From: Corella eumyota
Taxonomy: Eukaryota; Chordata; Ascidiacea; Phlebobranchia; Corellidae
Assembly: GCA_963082875.1 (NCBI GenBank)
Contig: OY720097.1
Span: 10,176,501-10,240,500 of the forward strand
Reading direction: 5' to 3'
DNA length: 64,000 nt
Positions 51,721-64,000 of this stretch are shown in pieces (the first letter of the stretch is position 1; each line of letters starts with the position of its first letter). Both the position numbers and the translations under genes were made by a program. The notes beneath the pieces are model-generated. The model was not told the origin of the DNA. It saw only the letters and a list, made by a program, of their open reading frames with translations, and did no database searches.

Positions 51721-53756
51721 TTTTTGATGTTTTTTTTACAAGTTGCTGAAGATTGAGACCATTCCTCCCACTTAGTCCAAACACCACCTGCGGGTTCACT
51801 TGTGGTAGTTTTTGACACTAATGTGGCTGCTAATGTTGTGAAATTAGTTTTGTACAAAAAAAGACAACAAATCAATTAAAATAGTTCAATTTTGTTAGTT
51901 TTTAATAAATATATTTTAATTCTTTTAAATGGAAATCAATGTTTACTGAGCCGTATAAGCTTTCTTTTATTTGGTTATCTTCGATATTACTTAAGCAATA
52001 AAAACATAAAATTAAAAGTTAAACTTGTGAAAAGGACTAATTGTTATTAAATGATATATATTAAATAACAAACTACATTAAAAATGCAATACTATTGATT
52101 TTAAGGCATTCTACCTTACAAATTTTGCAACTTGCTTTCGAAATCGAACTAGCTAGGGTTTCAGCTCGATTAGGGTTAGAGCAAACCAGGGTTAGCGATT
52201 CCAACAAAAATTAAATCGAGTACGCAAAAAAATTTAAATACCAAAAAATAACTTTGTAAACACTAATTTAAAATTAATTTTTAACAACGTATATAAAAAT
52301 ACTACATTATAAAAAAAAAAAACTTTATTGTTTTGAATTTTATTATTTTTCCTCCTTAGTATTTAAAAATATAAAAGTAACACTAAAATCAAAGTTTACA
52401 CAAATATTATTAGCATATTATCTCTATATATCAAGTACAAGTGTAAAATCATCCTCTTTACAAAATTATCTTATTTTTAGCAATTATTAAATACTACAGT
52501 GCCTAATTTTTAAGAATGATAACTAATATTATAAAGTTCTTCTGATATTAATATTTTTTTTTTATTTTGTAAGGTATTCCTCTGACATGCTAGGTTAGGT
52601 GATTTTTGCAGTATAATTAATATACAAGTATGGTAAAATTGCAGTGGAAAAGTTAAACAAAATAAAAATGGATTTCGTTTGTTATTATCCTGATAGATGG
52701 GTGTAAGTAAAATTCAGTATTTTTTTTTGATTTAAAATTTTTTACAATTTTATTAGCTGGGAGCAAAAAATAAAGTAATTCATTTTTTTATTAATTTGGT
52801 CTTTCGTTTATTAGTAAAAATAATATTTATTTACTATGGTGTGGGAAGGTTGGTGTTACAGCCCAAACATAGAGAAAATATTTTGCCTCAAAACCGAGTC
52901 TTAAGTTAACTGTGACAGTTTAATATTAAGGGCGAAACAGCATAGAAGCAGAAAGGTCAGAAGCCAGGATTTCATGTAGTAAAGCCTAATGTTTTTACCA
53001 TTACAACACACTGTCGGATTTATATGAATTCAAATATTTTTACAGTGGGTTATGCTATGCTCTACCAAGTGGTGCAGTTAACTCAATTTCATGGAAGAAG
53101 CCACCAAATTTTGTAGATTTTTAAAGAAGTTGCAAGTAATATTATTTAGACCGGCAGCGTGGTGTAGTCGTAAGAACACTTGCTACACCTAATGAGGCTG
53201 TGGGTTTAATTCCCACTGCTCTCATGGTAGCACCCTTAAATAAGACATAAAAAAATGGAAATTTTTTGCGTACTCGATTTAATTTTTGTTGAAATCGCTA
53301 ACCCTGGTTTGCTCTAACCCTAATCGAGCTGAAACTCTAGCTAGTTCGATTTCGAGAGCAAGTTGCAAAATTTGTGATGTACAATGCCTTAAAATGATAA
53401 GTAGTGCATTTTTAATGTAGTTTGTTATTTAATAACAGTTGGTCTTTTTCACAAGTTTAACTTTTAATTTTATGCTTTTATTACTTAAGTAATATCGAGG
53501 ATAACCAAAAAAAAGCGTGTACGGCTCAGTAAACATTAATTTCCATTTAAAAGAATTAAAATATATTTATTAAAAACTAACAAAACTAAACTATTTTAAT
53601 TGATTTGTTGTCCTTTTCGTTCAATACTATTTTTACAACATTAGCAATTAAATTAGTATTTAAAACTACTACAAGTAAACCTGCAGGTGGTGTTTGTAAT
53701 GAGTGTGAGGAATGGTCTCAATCTTCAGCAACTTGTAAAAAAAACATCAAAAGTTT
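51721..53756. pseudogene. C-type lectin/TSP1 fragments in unit 3
   Basis: Minus-strand TSP1 exon at 51829-51721. Lectin exons at 52668 onward and 53046-53135 (same lost G as the second module of unit 2). Plus-strand TSP1 copy at 53645-53756. The shared deletion suggests unit 3 and the second module of unit 2 have a recent common source. Confidence 0.55.
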
Positions 53757-54246
53757 GGTTATTTATTATTGTTGTTAATGGTTTAAGTTTTGCAATTTGA
53801 AATTACATTTAATAAAAAACAATAGGTATTTTTAAACATTTTTAGTGGAAACACTAAGAGATTTTTTATTTAACCATAGTTTTTTAAGGTCTATAATTTA
53901 TGGGGACGCTTAGGAATCTTATGCAAGTATTTGATTACAAAAGGAGTAAGCTCAAATTACCAGATTAGGGTTTTCTTTGAAATATTATACATGAAAAGTG
54001 ACTTTTACTGAACATAACCTGCTAGATTTATATAATATATCGATTCTGGCAGTTTGACAAACAGATGTATGAAAAACAAATACCATATCGGAATACAATT
54101 TGGTTTTTAATATTAAATTTAAAAGATTAAGATTGTTATCGAAAATTTTTATTAACCCCATTACCCTAACCATCTTCTTGGAAACTCCCTTTAATTTCTA
54201 AAATCAATACAATATGACAAAAAAAACTTAACAAATTGTGTTTAAG

Positions 54247-54706
54247 GTATTTTGAACTGATTATAATAGAAGAGAGACTACTGCGAAGAGAGACTGCTTC
54301 TATATAATTGAACATAGTTCAAAATCACATGCCGTACTTACTGTAATTGTGAATGAAAAAATAAAACAACTGGCTCCGAAACCCTAGGTGATTATTTAAA
54401 AGTTTAAAAACTTTAAATACTTCAGTTATTTTAAATTTTGTTATATATTTTGTTACTTTTGTATTGTTTATGTAATTTGCCCAATATATTTGTGTTTATT
54501 TTTTACAGGAAAGTTAAATTTAATTGATCTTGCTGGTTTAGATTGTGTTTTAAAAAGTGGTGCATCAGGAGATAGATTAAAGGAAGCACAAAATATTTAT
54601 CACAGTTTGTCAGCACTAGGAGATGTGATCCATTCTTTAAAAAAACAAAATTCTCATGTTCCTTTTAGAAATTACAAACTTACCGATTTGTTGCATGATT
54701 CTTTAA
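54247..54706 (+). pseudogene. Inverted kinesin exon 23-24 copy, unit 3
   Basis: Counterpart of 39051-39513. It reads [20 protein letters not shown] and [19 protein letters not shown]. It faces the working exons 23-24 of the kinesin gene about 1.2 kb away, in opposite orientation. Confidence 0.85.
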
Positions 54707-55590
54707 GTGAGTTTCTTTTGTGTTTCTGTTTAAATTATTTAACAAACATCTTTATTTTTATGACATAAAAATTATTTTAATGGGTTTGTTTTAAAAATTG
54801 TTAACTTTTTTTTGCGGTTGAAAATATTTAAACTTTAAATATTTGTAAAAGTGAAAAATAGCAAAATTGTCTGCCATATATAAATTTTAATATAATTTAA
54901 ACGGGGAAGAGAAGATTCGGACTGCTAAAACAGCTGGAAGTTGACAACAAAGTTTCCGTGTATAATGTCAGCATAAGTCCATATTTTACCAATATTAAAA
55001 AAAAATAAAACACATAAATGTTCTATACATGTTTATTTTAATTGCAGAGCGAACGTTGTGAATGTGTACAATTACTTTTACTGCAAATTTTACAAAAACA
55101 AAACCATTACAACATTTTTCATCCAAGAAGCAAGTTCAAAACCAACAATACTGCACTTCTGATAAATAGGCACGCTCTATAATGGTAGCAACTAAAAACG
55201 TTGGAATTTTGTAAACAGTGCAAAATAAAATAATAAAGGATTTTACAAAAAAGGCAATGATTGCGAGTTAATAATATTTAAAATAAATTAAAAAAATATT
55301 AGAAGTCTAATATGTGTAATATCTATGTAATGAAATGTTATTCGTAGAAATAGACGTGCAAACAAACTATAAAAAGGGAAAAGGGCACTTTGATCATATG
55401 AAAATTAAAAGATTTTTGATCACTAAAGAAACAACCATGCTATAAATATACAAAATGTAAAAAATGGTAGTATTTAAGTAAAAACATAATTAGCAAAAAA
55501 TATGTGAATTATTAAGTATATAAAATATATATATAAAATAAGATTGTTCTGGTAATATTTGTATAGAAGTGCAAAATAAGAAAAAATTAG

Positions 55591-58500
55591 CTACTTTGTT
55601 TTTTTGACTGCTGGGCCCAACTCCACAAGCCTAACCCTTTGTGCAAATGTTAAAGAACAAATTGTTTCTCCCATGTTTTTCTCGACTGGTGAAACCTGGA
55701 CAACCATCAAGGCTTTTCCGTCGTTACCTAGATAAAGGATATTTAATAGCATTAGATTATGTAAAAAAACACTTTTAATAATTGTTTTTAAAACTATCCT
55801 TGATAAGAAAGGGACATAAAGTTTTAGGTTGGCAAAACAGTTAAATTTTTATGTCATAAAAATAAAGATGTTTGTTAAATAATTTGAACAATAACATAAA
55901 ATAGACTTACTTAGAGAATCCTGCAACAAATAAGTAAGTTTGGAATTTCTAAAAGGAACATGAGAATTTTTGTTTTTTAAAGAATGCATCACATCCCCCA
56001 GTGCTGACAAACTGCGATTAATATTTTGTGCTTCCTTTAATCTATCTCCCGACGCACCACTTTTTGAAACACGCTCTGAACCAGCAAGATCAATTAAATT
56101 TAACTTTCCTGTAAAAAAAAACATAAATGTCTTGGGCAAATTACATAAACAAAACAAAATTAACAAAATATATAAAAAAATTCAAAATAAATGTACCAAA
56201 ATAATCTAAGTTCCTTAAAAAAGAAATAGTAAGAAATAAAAACATTTAAAATAATGACCTAAAGTTTCGGAGCCAGTGGTTTTATTTTTTCCATTTACAG
56301 TTACAGTAAGTACGGCATGTGATCTTGAGCTATGTTCATTCATACTGGTAGAAGCTGTCTGTCTACTATTTTGACCAGTTCGAAATACCTAATATTATAT
56401 TGATTTAATAATTGAAATATTATCAAAAAATCCTAATTTTTCTGTTTGTTCTGAAGTTTTATTTAGAATATTTTACAAAATCTTAATCAGAAATCTATTA
56501 TTTTAAATTGTTACACAAAAGCTATTAAACTTAAATAGAAACTTTTAAATAAAAGTTACAACTTTTTGTATTTTTTCGTATTAACAAAGAAAAAATCATT
56601 ACTAACTTTATTTACTGCATCAAGATCCTTGACTTGTATTGATTGAAGATTTTGAACAAACAAACTTCCATCAGAATTCATCTTAATATCCAACTTGTTT
56701 CCACTACTGCTTAGCAGGTCCCTAGCAATCAAAAAAAAATATCATATGTCATATTTTGCAGTTGAAATTTACCTGCACATTATTAAAACAAGTTGCCCAA
56801 CAGTCAAGATTTTAATTGTCATACTAATTTTAATTGTCCTAAAAATGCCTGCTCTACAGTTAAGATCTTAATTGTTGCAATGCAGTTGCAACCTTCAACT
56901 AACATTTGCCTGCAATAATTTACCAAGCACCACAAATGGCAGTTTTATGTATTTTCCACTAAGCTTCAATATAAAAAGATATTACCACTAATACAAATTT
57001 TAACCTACTTTAAGGATTCATTGTATATTTCAACAAGTGACACAGTTACAGTGTAATCCCAATCTACAGATCTTTCGTTTGCTACTTGAAACAAGTCAGC
57101 CAATGCTCTTTGATTTATACCCGGATTCTCTTCTGATCCCTGGCAAACAAAAAATGTTTTAAAAAATCGTTATCATTTAGTTGACTTTTGTCTACCAGAA
57201 TGTAAAAAATTTCAAAGATTAAATCACATATTTTTTTAGTTTTGTAACCTTGTTATAAATCAATTTATTAATTAACCTCCATAGTGTATGTTTTTCCTGA
57301 TCCAGTTTGACCATAAGCAAATATACAGACTTGATATCCATCCATACATGATGTTACTAATGATTGAACTTCACTATAGACCTAAATATAAGATGTTAGT
57401 CAACCAATTTACTTCAGAGTTCAATTTTAAAGTTAAAAAACTAAAAAGATGTTTCTATAAGATATATACAAACTTGTTGTTGTGTTGAAGTGTCTTGAAA
57501 AACACAATCAAATTCAAAAGATTGACTTTTCTTTTGTTTGTTCTGTACATAAATAACCGAGTCATCTAGTTCATCATATTTAACAACATTTACACATTTT
57601 AAACCGTCTTCTTTGATTTGAGGTCGAGCACGAACAAAAACTCTTATATTTCCTGTCAAATTTTCAAATAAAGTTAAAGCATAGACACCCAATATGTTAA
57701 ATTTTTTCCCAAATAGCTTAAGTAAACTAATTGGCATTATTTATAACATTATTTAGTAGAAGAAACAAACTGGTATATTAATCTTAAACCAGTATATTAA
57801 TTTTGGTATTAACATATGTTACACTTTTTGTTTTTATGTTGATATATTATTAAAATAAACACAGTAAAAATGTCTTAATACTTAGTTAAAAAAATTTACC
57901 TTTTAATTGCAAGACTTGGTTGTGGTATTTTTTTCTTAGTTTCATTTCTTTTTGGTATCTAGTCATAAGGTTCTTAGCACCATCATTTAATTCTGATACA
58001 GCATTCATAATCTGGCCAATTTAAATATAAAAATTAACAAAAATAATGGGCACTTTGAAAAGTATTATTGGTCACAAACAAAAACATAGGCAAACCATAT
58101 TTAAATTAATTGTAGGTACAAATTTAAAAAATAATACAGTAGGCCTACTTTATTTTTTGAATCATCTATAGACTGCTTTACTATTTTTGGAAATTTTTTA
58201 ACTTCCTGTTCCAGTGACTTTCTATCCTGGGATAATTGCTTCATTGCTTTTGATAAAGTCCTAAAAAAGAAAAAATATCTGATTAAAAAAACTAAAATTA
58301 TTTTTAACTTTGATTTTTGTTAAACATAGATTATTGTTTACCTTAAACATGTTAATAAATAAGAAGTTTTGTTGATATGAATTTTATTGACATTTTCCGC
58401 ATTTAATTTTAAATCTGCAATTTCGTTGATATAAACTTTATTGACATTTTCTGCATTTAATTTTAAATTTGCAATTTCTTTTTCGTGAAATAACTTTAAT

Positions 58501-61500
58501 TTGGTTATTTTATTTGTTTGTTGATTTTGCTTTTCTGAATTATCTGTTGCCATTGACAAAATCTAAATAAAAATATAATTTTAATAAACTACTTTAATAT
58601 GTTCAAAATATGAAAAAAACTTTTTTGAATGAAACAGAAATTATAACTTTTAGTTATTCAGTTTTTTAATATGGTTATGTTAATATAAGATATTAATAAG
58701 AGACTACAAATAAAAAATGTTAGGTTTTTAATATAAAAACAATACATAGCTTGTTGTAGTTTTTAACCTTTTGTTCAAGATCTTCTTTTTCATTTTCAAG
58801 TAGCTGTAGCTTGTTGTTTAAATCCTTTGAATATTTTTGTTCTTGTGTAAGGAGAGATGTAATACTTGCTTGTTCTTCGACACCATTTTGAAGACTTGAT
58901 TTTAAATTGTTTAATTCAAATTTCAAATTTTTTAACTAAACATAGAAAAGTATTCATTAAAAGTATTAAAAAAGTATTTTTAAGTTTTACATTTATATAA
59001 ATAGCATCATATTTAAAGATTTATTGATATATTAATAATAGTAATTATTACTTTAAAGTTTAAACACAATGTATGGTCTACATTATCAAGTTATGATTAT
59101 ATAAATTATATATAAGAATTATTTTATAAACCTCTGTATTGCCATTTGATAATTGTAACCTTAATTCGCTATTCATGTGAGTTTGATTTTCTAACTCATT
59201 ATTCAAGTTTGCCTTCTTTTCTTCTAATCTAATTTTTTTTTAAATAAATTGAAAATGTTCAAAAGCTTTTTGTTTAATTTTTTGTTAAAAAAAATTGTTA
59301 AATTTTTGTGTTTTTCTTTAAATTGTTTAAAAAATATTTTTTTAATATTTTGTTTTAATTTTTTACCTTTTAATTGCAATTTGAGCTTCTCCTTTTTCCT
59401 TGGCAAGCAAAAGTTCAATTTGAGCAATTTTATTAAGAAATTCTTCTTCGTTTTTTTGCATTTTGATTGATAGATCACTCTGGGTAGAAACCGATAATTC
59501 TTTTTGATGTTGTAATAAATGAGTTGTTCTTTGTAATTCACTTTGTATGGTTTGCAGTTTTTCGGCAGAAATCATTTTTTCTTTTTCGATTTTAACTTCA
59601 AGATTACCAATCTTTGTTTGGAGGTCTTTGTTTTTAGATTTTTGATTTTCGATATTATTGGAGGTTTCCTGTTTTATACTAAAAAAAAATCTTTAAATTA
59701 TGTTTACATATTTAATATACTTAACCAAAAAACAATAAATATAACAATTAGTGTTAGAACATAACATGATGTTTGTATATTAAAAAATAGTTCCATGGGA
59801 TTACCTGCTAAGCTCAGAAATACTATTTTTGTTTTCTGCTTTAAGTTTGTTACATTCTTTTTCAAAAACAGATTCTTTAGTTTTCAGTTTCATTTTTAAA
59901 TCATTAATAGAATTCTTCATATTCCTTTCAAGCTGCAAATGTGTAACACAATACCAAATATTTTAATAGTTTATACAATTATAAAAAAATATCAGGCCAC
60001 CTTTAATTTTTACCTCTGCATTGTTTTTTTCAACTTTTAAATTTTCATTGTTAAGAATTCCTATTTTTTCTAAATATTCTTTGTTTTTCTCTTTTAATTC
60101 GCTACAAGAAATGATGTTAAAATTATAAACATTTACATAAAAAATTTTAAAATTTTTTAAAAATAAAATTAAATACTATCCAACTCTCATAGTTTACCTC
60201 TTTACTTTGGCGAGCTCATTTCGTAAATACATATTTTTTTCTGATATATCCTCATCCATTTTAGATTTTTTCTGAAAAAATGCATAATAAGATAAAAACC
60301 TTTTTGCACTATTAATAAAAAAACTTAAAAAAAAACTCTTGATAAAATATATCATATATCCTTGCTTCACTTAACGAAATAAACAAAAAATAGCAAAACA
60401 TATTGACTTTTCTAATATTTAAAATAAGATTTAAGTTAGTTTACAGACTTTAAAATAAAGTTTATTATGTCAATACCTTATTTTGTAGATTAGTTTGACT
60501 AATTTCATTTTGAAGAAGTTTAATTGTTTTCTCGAAATTCTCCTTATCCAACAAATATGATCTGTAATCCAAATAGAATAAAGTTCGGTTATTTCATAAA
60601 AGATCACTCTTTCTGCAAACTATCTAATATATTTAAACACATTGCTAAAAAAAAAGCATCCATGCCTTTCTGAATTTTTAAAATTATTCTCCATTCCCTC
60701 CTTTTCTAAAATTGTGTTTTTTAATTCTTTGTTGGACAACTTTAGTTGACTTAATTCACTTTGCAGTGTTCTCATTTTTCGTTCATGTTTTTCATTTTCT
60801 GATATTTGTTCCCTACAAATACAAAATATTACATTAACCATTTGAATTTACTAAACCAAAAAAAAATTGAGATAACAAACACCTTTCCAAACTCTGGATG
60901 TTTTCTTCTAGTTCTTCTTTGGCAATAACAAGATTTCTTAGTTCCTAAATATATACCATTAGTTTGTATGTTATTAAAATCTGTTGTAAAATAAACAAAT
61001 GTGAATCCCATTTAATCTATATTTAAAACAGCGGTATGATTTGTGGTTAAAACAACTAATTAATAACCCAGTCCCTAAACCATTAAGCAACATCAAAGCC
61101 AAACATACAAAATAGACATTGGCAACTTGTGACTAATTGAGAATTATAAATATTATATTAAATGTGCTGTTTTGCATCAGACAATTTAAAAAATAAATAA
61201 AACTTTAAAAAATTGACTATTAGTAGCTAAACATTACTAGCTTTCTATTATGTTAAGCATTTTAAATATGTTAAAAAAAAACTTACAGTAACCTGCCCAT
61301 TTTGAAGATTTTTACAATAAGCATCACTTTGAAAAGTCTCCTCTATCTATTAAAATATAAGTAAAAAAATCATTTTTTAAGTTAAATCTAAATACTAAAT
61401 GAAAAAAAAATCATAACACTTTTTATTAAGTAATGCAAATTTGGCATTGGTTTGGTGTAAACCATAATCTTAATGCAAAAGCATGGTATTAAAATATATT

Positions 61501-62856
61501 GTTTATTAACAGAAAAAAAAAAGTATATATATTTTTAGTATTATGGATTTGTACAGTAACTGTTGGTTACTTTATTCAATTTAAATTCATAATCATCTTG
61601 GGTCCTAATTAATTCATCATGAAGAGAAGATTTTTCTTGGTGGAGTTTTTCAATATTGGAAACTAACTTTAACACACGATGTTCACTTTTCTCTTCAAAA
61701 ATATCCTAGAAATTATACCATAACATTTAACAAATGACTTTGAATAAAACGGAACAAAATATAATACAAACAGTTATTAAACTAAAAAAACTGTTAAACA
61801 AGAAATTATAATTCCATTTTTCCTATATTTACTTTGTTATTCACTGTTATTATTAATATAACCTGTAAATCGATGAGTAGATTTTGTTTATCTTTTAAAG
61901 CTTCATCGTGAGCTCTTCTTAAAATTTTTATCTTAGTTTTCTTTTCATTTTCTACCTTAATACATTTTGACTTCATTTGTTGCAACATTTTTTGAAGACT
62001 CTAAAGATTTTTTTGTTATGACTGTTAATTAAAATATGCATTTGCAAATAACAAATCTTACAAAAAAGATAGCCTATACAAAGAAGATTCTTAACCTGAT
62101 TTTTGTCATGTAGAACGTCTCTTTGTTGTGTACAAGATTTCAATTCCTTTTGTAAAAGTCTAAATTCTAATTCATTCCCTGTTCCAAATAGATTCTTCCC
62201 ATCTGGAGAATCTTCATCACTTGAATCATCTGTTTTTTAAATACATTATATATTTAATTATGATTTCTATTAGAAGAAGACCAAACAATTCATAGGATAA
62301 AAAAGACATTTTTGTTTTTGGGGACCAACCATTTTTAACAATTACACAATGTAAATATATAGTTTAAAACAATTATTATAAAATAACTAGGTTTTTAACA
62401 CCCTAAAATTGTAAAAACAATATATTAGATTACAACAATAAAAAAAATTACTTAATCTAAGAGGGGTTTTGTATCTTTTTTAAATTGGCTGTATTATTTA
62501 CCTGATAAAGGGAAGTCATCTAAACCAAGTTCCTTCATTAAACATTCCCTTTTTAAAGGTGAAGGCTGTGGACGCTGTGGCGAATTTGAAAACTACAAAA
62601 AATTTAAGTTTAGCAAATAATAACTAAAGACTAAGCAGTAGTTAATTGCAATCAAGGTTTAAAAATCTTTTTACACAAAATAATTGACGAACTATTTAAA
62701 AACATTCAAAATTAGGAGGAGAGGGGGCAACTAAGACTTAACTACAGGAAGAAAGATAAGGTTACAATAGTTGAATCAATAGTTTTTAAGGTTCCAGTAA
62801 ATAGTCGAAATAAATATACCAACCTTAGTGCCAATCGATCGTGAAAACTTCTCCAT
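55591..62856 (-). CDS. KIFC3: Kinesin-14, C-terminal motor (KIFC3-like)
   Basis: Minus-end-directed microtubule motor. Exons: 62856-62824, 62592-62502, 62229-62096, 62000-61863, 61705-61571, 61346-61293, 60944-60883, 60812-60666, 60561-60477, 60271-60198, 60101-60014, 59932-59805, 59678-59367, 59228-59132, 58935-58768, 58562-58342, 58260-58149, 58011-57900, 57652-57474, 57381-57277, 57139-57009, 56721-56607, 56388-56259, 56108-55911, 55727-55591. Phases close: 1061 residues, starting [11 protein letters not shown]. Residues about 80-730 are Lys/Glu/Gln/Asn-rich coiled coil; the neck RKKYHNQ leads into motor start [12 protein letters not shown]-loop [21 protein letters not shown], switch I NEHSSRSH, switch [26 protein letters not shown], and end [21 protein letters not shown] and [11 protein letters not shown] favour KIFC3 over KIFC1. 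The coiled coil is longer than in human KIFC3. Intron 8 appears to be GC-AG. Exons 22-25 lie in the duplicated unit 3. Confidence 0.93.
58372..58478 (-). repeat. 54-bp in-frame repeat inside kinesin exon 16
   Basis: The exon encodes [18 protein letters not shown] directly followed by [18 protein letters not shown]. The DNA of the two halves is nearly identical, so an 18-residue piece of coiled coil was recently duplicated without loss of frame. Confidence 0.85.
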
Positions 62857-64000
62857 TTAAAAAATTTAGTCCTGTCAAAAATATTTAACAAGAGTTGCAA
62901 ATGAGATAAGATACAGTTTGGGTTTAAAACACAACCAAGAATAGACAAGTTTTTGTATTATAAATTGATTACACGGCTCTCAAGTTAATTTCCTAAATTA
63001 ATTTTTAAACTTTTCCAAAATCAATCATTATTGAACTGAGTATTTTGGTGTACAAAAAATACATTAAGTAGATATTTAATTGTCTTAAATCTAACTAAAA
63101 AGAGTTTATTAATTTGTAAAAAAACTTTGCTTAGTTTATTAAAAGTGGGCTCTTAAACAAGTACTTAATTAAACAAACCATATGTGTATCAACAAAAGCC
63201 TGGTTTATATATTCAGGTTTGTAATCCCCACCTTATCCTTAGTCCCTCAATTTTCCTTTCTCCTTGTTCAAATAATTTTGGCATCAAAGTAACCCATACA
63301 AGATTTAACTAAAAAAAATGGTAAAACCATACCTAAATAAAGTTATTTCAATAGAAGACATTTTTTAACATTATATTATTTAATAAAAGCCTAATATTAA
63401 TAAACTATTATTTCCTATAGAGTATTTCCTGATCTCAAATAAGGTAAAAACTATATACAACCCTTCAATACAATTATACAAGTAAAACAAAACTGCCAGA
63501 CTGCAGTAATTTCCTTTTAACCCAAGTTTAGTTCCCTCCAAAAATATTAAAAACAAATTAAAATAATTATTAATTCCATAGTTTTAGTAAAACCTTGATT
63601 GGCCCAGAATGTAATCAAATAAATTTGTGTAAAAACTTGAACAATCTAAAGCATTATATTCGTATTGGCAGATTGGGATTGGCATGTTTAAACTTTACTT
63701 TTAATAAAAAAAATTAAAATAAATACTATCATCTGATGATAGTCAGATAGTTAAATGCTACTGCATGCCAAACAAAATTTTTCTACTGCCTTTTCAATGC
63801 TAAACTTATAGTTTGTTATTTTTATCGTTAAAATCACCTTTGGTTAGTTCAACTTAAAATCATAGTACTTAAAATGACTATGTATTTAAAATGGCAATGT
63901 TGTCTATTTTAAACATTGTCACTTTCATTGATGCGTGAAAAACTAAAATAAAAAAGCGCGTCAGCTGATCTACGAATTTTTTATGGTGTGTCGCTACGCC
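62857..64000. other. Kinesin upstream region, no gene seen
   Basis: Should hold the kinesin promoter and 5' leader on the minus strand. A/T-rich throughout, with a short G+C-richer end (gcgcgtcagctgatc, about 63956-63970). I see no exon with recognisable homology and no certain promoter element. Confidence 0.4.

Larger units (their letters stand above)
50604..56958. repeat. Tandem duplication unit 3 (6,355 bp)
   Basis: The last unit. After 56958 the sequence continues as the unduplicated kinesin intron (tattttccactaagc), which fixes the right-hand breakpoint. It carries the kinesin exons 22-25 that belong to the working gene. A deletion of about 27 bp follows exon 23's acceptor relative to units 1 and 2. 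Confidence 0.9.

Noticed and set aside
35404-56958. CRISPR-like or satellite array
   Set aside because: The units are kilobases long with gene fragments inside. This is a segmental duplication, not short repeats with spacers.
59249-59470. Plus-strand Phe/Leu/Asn-rich open frame opposite the kinesin coiled-coil exons
   Set aside because: Reverse of Lys/Asn-rich coding and intron sequence; low complexity, no start context or homology.

Overview
The window is strongly A+T-rich eukaryotic DNA. Genes are split into many short exons by mostly small GT-AG introns, so real genes appear only as chains of short open stretches. I rebuilt the genes by hand from exon homology, splice sites and phase. The content (a peptide GPCR close to the angiotensin/chemoattractant group, a cytoglobin-like globin, NUDT9, TDRD9, a KIFC3-type kinesin, and C-type lectin/TSP1 modules) fits an invertebrate chordate, most likely an ascidian tunicate. 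That placement is inference.

Layout. 98-3172 (+): 3' part of a class A peptide GPCR whose first exons lie before the window. 5589-8425 (+): a damaged SLC6-type transporter without TM2-TM5. 11885-13320 (+): a 158-residue globin. 14714-17001 (-): NUDT9, ADP-ribose pyrophosphatase. 17002-20934: repeat-rich spacer holding a solo LTR and a MITE, between divergent NUDT9 and TDRD9. 20935-35496 (+): complete 31-exon TDRD9, the piRNA-pathway DEAH helicase/Tudor protein; every exon phase agrees and it predicts 1346 residues. 55591-62856 (-): complete 25-exon C-terminal-motor kinesin (KIFC3-like, 1061 residues). 

The most unusual region is 35404-56958, between the convergent 3' ends of TDRD9 and the kinesin. 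It is a three-copy tandem segmental duplication of about 6.35 kb per unit. Each unit begins inside the last coding exon of TDRD9 and ends in a kinesin intron, so it carries the TDRD9 3' end at one side and the last four kinesin exons at the other. Inside each unit are two nested inverted-repeat structures: (1) arms of about 0.9 kb carrying a thrombospondin-type-1 exon, around a spacer with a half C-type-lectin domain and SINE pieces; (2) an old inverted copy of kinesin exons 23-24 facing the normal ones. The middle unit also has a 2,476-bp internal tandem duplication. Only unit 3 supplies an intact kinesin 3' end; units 1 and 2 hold spare, decaying terminal-exon cassettes.

I see no operon, CRISPR array or rRNA gene, and no free-standing tRNA gene; tRNA-like sequences are heads of SINEs. 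No clearly new multi-gene system is evident. The palindromic array, built from the ends of a piRNA-pathway gene and a kinesin gene, is the best candidate for something undescribed.
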